Positions 23,565 through 23,875 of a DNA stretch of 23,875 nt are shown here, piece after piece. Position 1 is the stretch's first letter. The number at the start of each line of letters is the position of its first letter. The translations under genes and the position numbers were made by a program. The notes below the pieces were generated by a model, which saw nothing but the letters and a program-made list of their open reading frames with translations, ran no database searches and was not told where the DNA came from. The DNA lies in IMG/VR virus record IMGVR_UViG_3300022707_001739, positions 1 to 23,875 of that record; one strand, given 5' to 3'. The DNA comes from a virus.

Positions 23565-23821
23565 TCATTCATCCCCAGCCACGATTGAGGCCTTTGTTGG
23601 GTCTTATGTTTATTCTCTCTGTTCAGGGCTTCTACGACCTTTTCAACGTCTGACTGGGTTACAGGAGCTTCTTCAGGTTTGAAGTCGTATACGGGTTCGT
23701 TGGAAGCAGAGGAATAGGAGTTCAGCCAGGGGATAGTGAAAGTTTTCTTCCAGTGTCTGCCGAGATGAAAGGACAATACACTGAGGACGATGGTTGCCGT
23801 TATGTAGATTATGTGGATCAT
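23561..23821 (-). CDS. Small single-pass membrane protein, function unknown
   Basis: This encodes 86 residues. Residues 3-20 form one hydrophobic helix (MIHIIYITATIVLSVLSF), followed by a basic stretch (RHWKK) and then a polar, charged tail of about 60 residues. That is the pattern of a membrane-anchored protein with a soluble C-terminal domain; which side of the membrane the tail faces is not determined. A GGAG sits five bases before the ATG. It overlaps the preceding gene by ATGA and the small terminase gene by ATGA (23561-23564), so it is probably translationally coupled to packaging genes. Its place just before the terminase genes would also suit a lysis or envelope protein (holin- or spanin-like), but no diagnostic motif or lipobox is visible, so I do not assign one. 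Confidence 0.75.
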   Translation of the reverse strand: MIHIIYITATIVLSVLSFHLGRHWKKTFTIPWLNSYSSASNEPVYDFKPEEAPVTQSDVEKVVEALNRENKHKTQQRPQSWLGMNE

Positions 23822-23874
23822 ACGAACTCCAGGGTTATTGCTTTATCTTCATATTCATAGTAATAATTCTGCCA
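23818..23874 (-). CDS. C-terminal end of an unidentified protein (partial, runs off the right edge)
   Basis: Only the last 18 codons and a TGA stop lie inside the window. The visible tail is aromatic and acidic (residues NYYYEYEDKAITLEFV before the stop). The stop overlaps the start of the next gene by four bases (ATGA at 23818-23821), the junction style used throughout this cluster, and this is the main support for calling the frame. A different ATG at 23875 opens a frame that stops after six codons and is not credible. No function can be given. Confidence 0.55.
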   Translation of the reverse strand, partial: WQNYYYEYEDKAITLEFV

Positions 23875-23875
23875 T

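Noticed and set aside
1-23875. A programmed frameshift pair of tail assembly chaperones or a tape-measure gene, as in long-tailed phages
   Set aside because: No long helical tape-measure gene follows a short chaperone pair; the gene set fits a short-tailed particle.
1-23875. tRNA or rRNA genes and integration genes
   Set aside because: No cloverleaf-like segment, rRNA-like sequence, integrase or repressor coding region is seen.

Overview
The window is a stretch of the late (virion morphogenesis) gene cluster of a tailed double-stranded DNA phage or prophage. All firmly supported genes lie on the minus strand, so transcription runs from high to low coordinates. The sequence is moderately AT-rich. 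Genes are tightly packed: most junctions are ATGA or TAATG overlaps, or gaps of about 10-30 bases holding an AGGAG-type ribosome binding site. This points to a bacterial virus using ordinary Shine-Dalgarno initiation. The host cannot be named from the sequence. No integrase, repressor, replication, tRNA or endolysin gene is visible.

Layout in transcription order: the tail end of an unidentified gene (23818-23874), a small one-helix membrane protein, the probable small terminase and the large terminase (packaging). A 149-base control region follows (21335-21483), with a sigma70-like promoter, direct repeats upstream of it, and dyads over the transcription and translation starts of the portal gene. 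Then come the head genes: portal, probable scaffold, major capsid protein, a decoration-like protein built from two copies of one domain, a small beta-rich protein, a zinc-ribbon-like protein, a 54-residue basic protein and a probable head-tail adaptor. After them come an 82-residue repeat protein coupled to a 1251-residue repetitive fibre-like protein, three small proteins (zinc ribbon, multi-pass membrane, coiled coil), a large tail protein resembling nozzle or stabilisation proteins, three candidate DNA-ejection (internal virion) proteins, and a beta-rich tail or head protein.

There is no tape-measure protein, tail sheath or tail tube, while three internal virion protein candidates and a large nozzle-like protein are present. 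This suggests a short-tailed podovirus-type particle (inference). In such particles the terminases pump DNA through the portal into a scaffold-assembled shell, adaptor and nozzle close it, and the internal proteins leave with the DNA to span the cell envelope.

The left edge (1-272) holds no clear gene. Two short open frames on opposite strands overlap there, and it may mark the end of the late operon. The most unusual items are the compact control region before portal, the fibre gene with eleven conserved but codon-divergent repeats, and several small uncharacterised proteins inserted among the structural genes.
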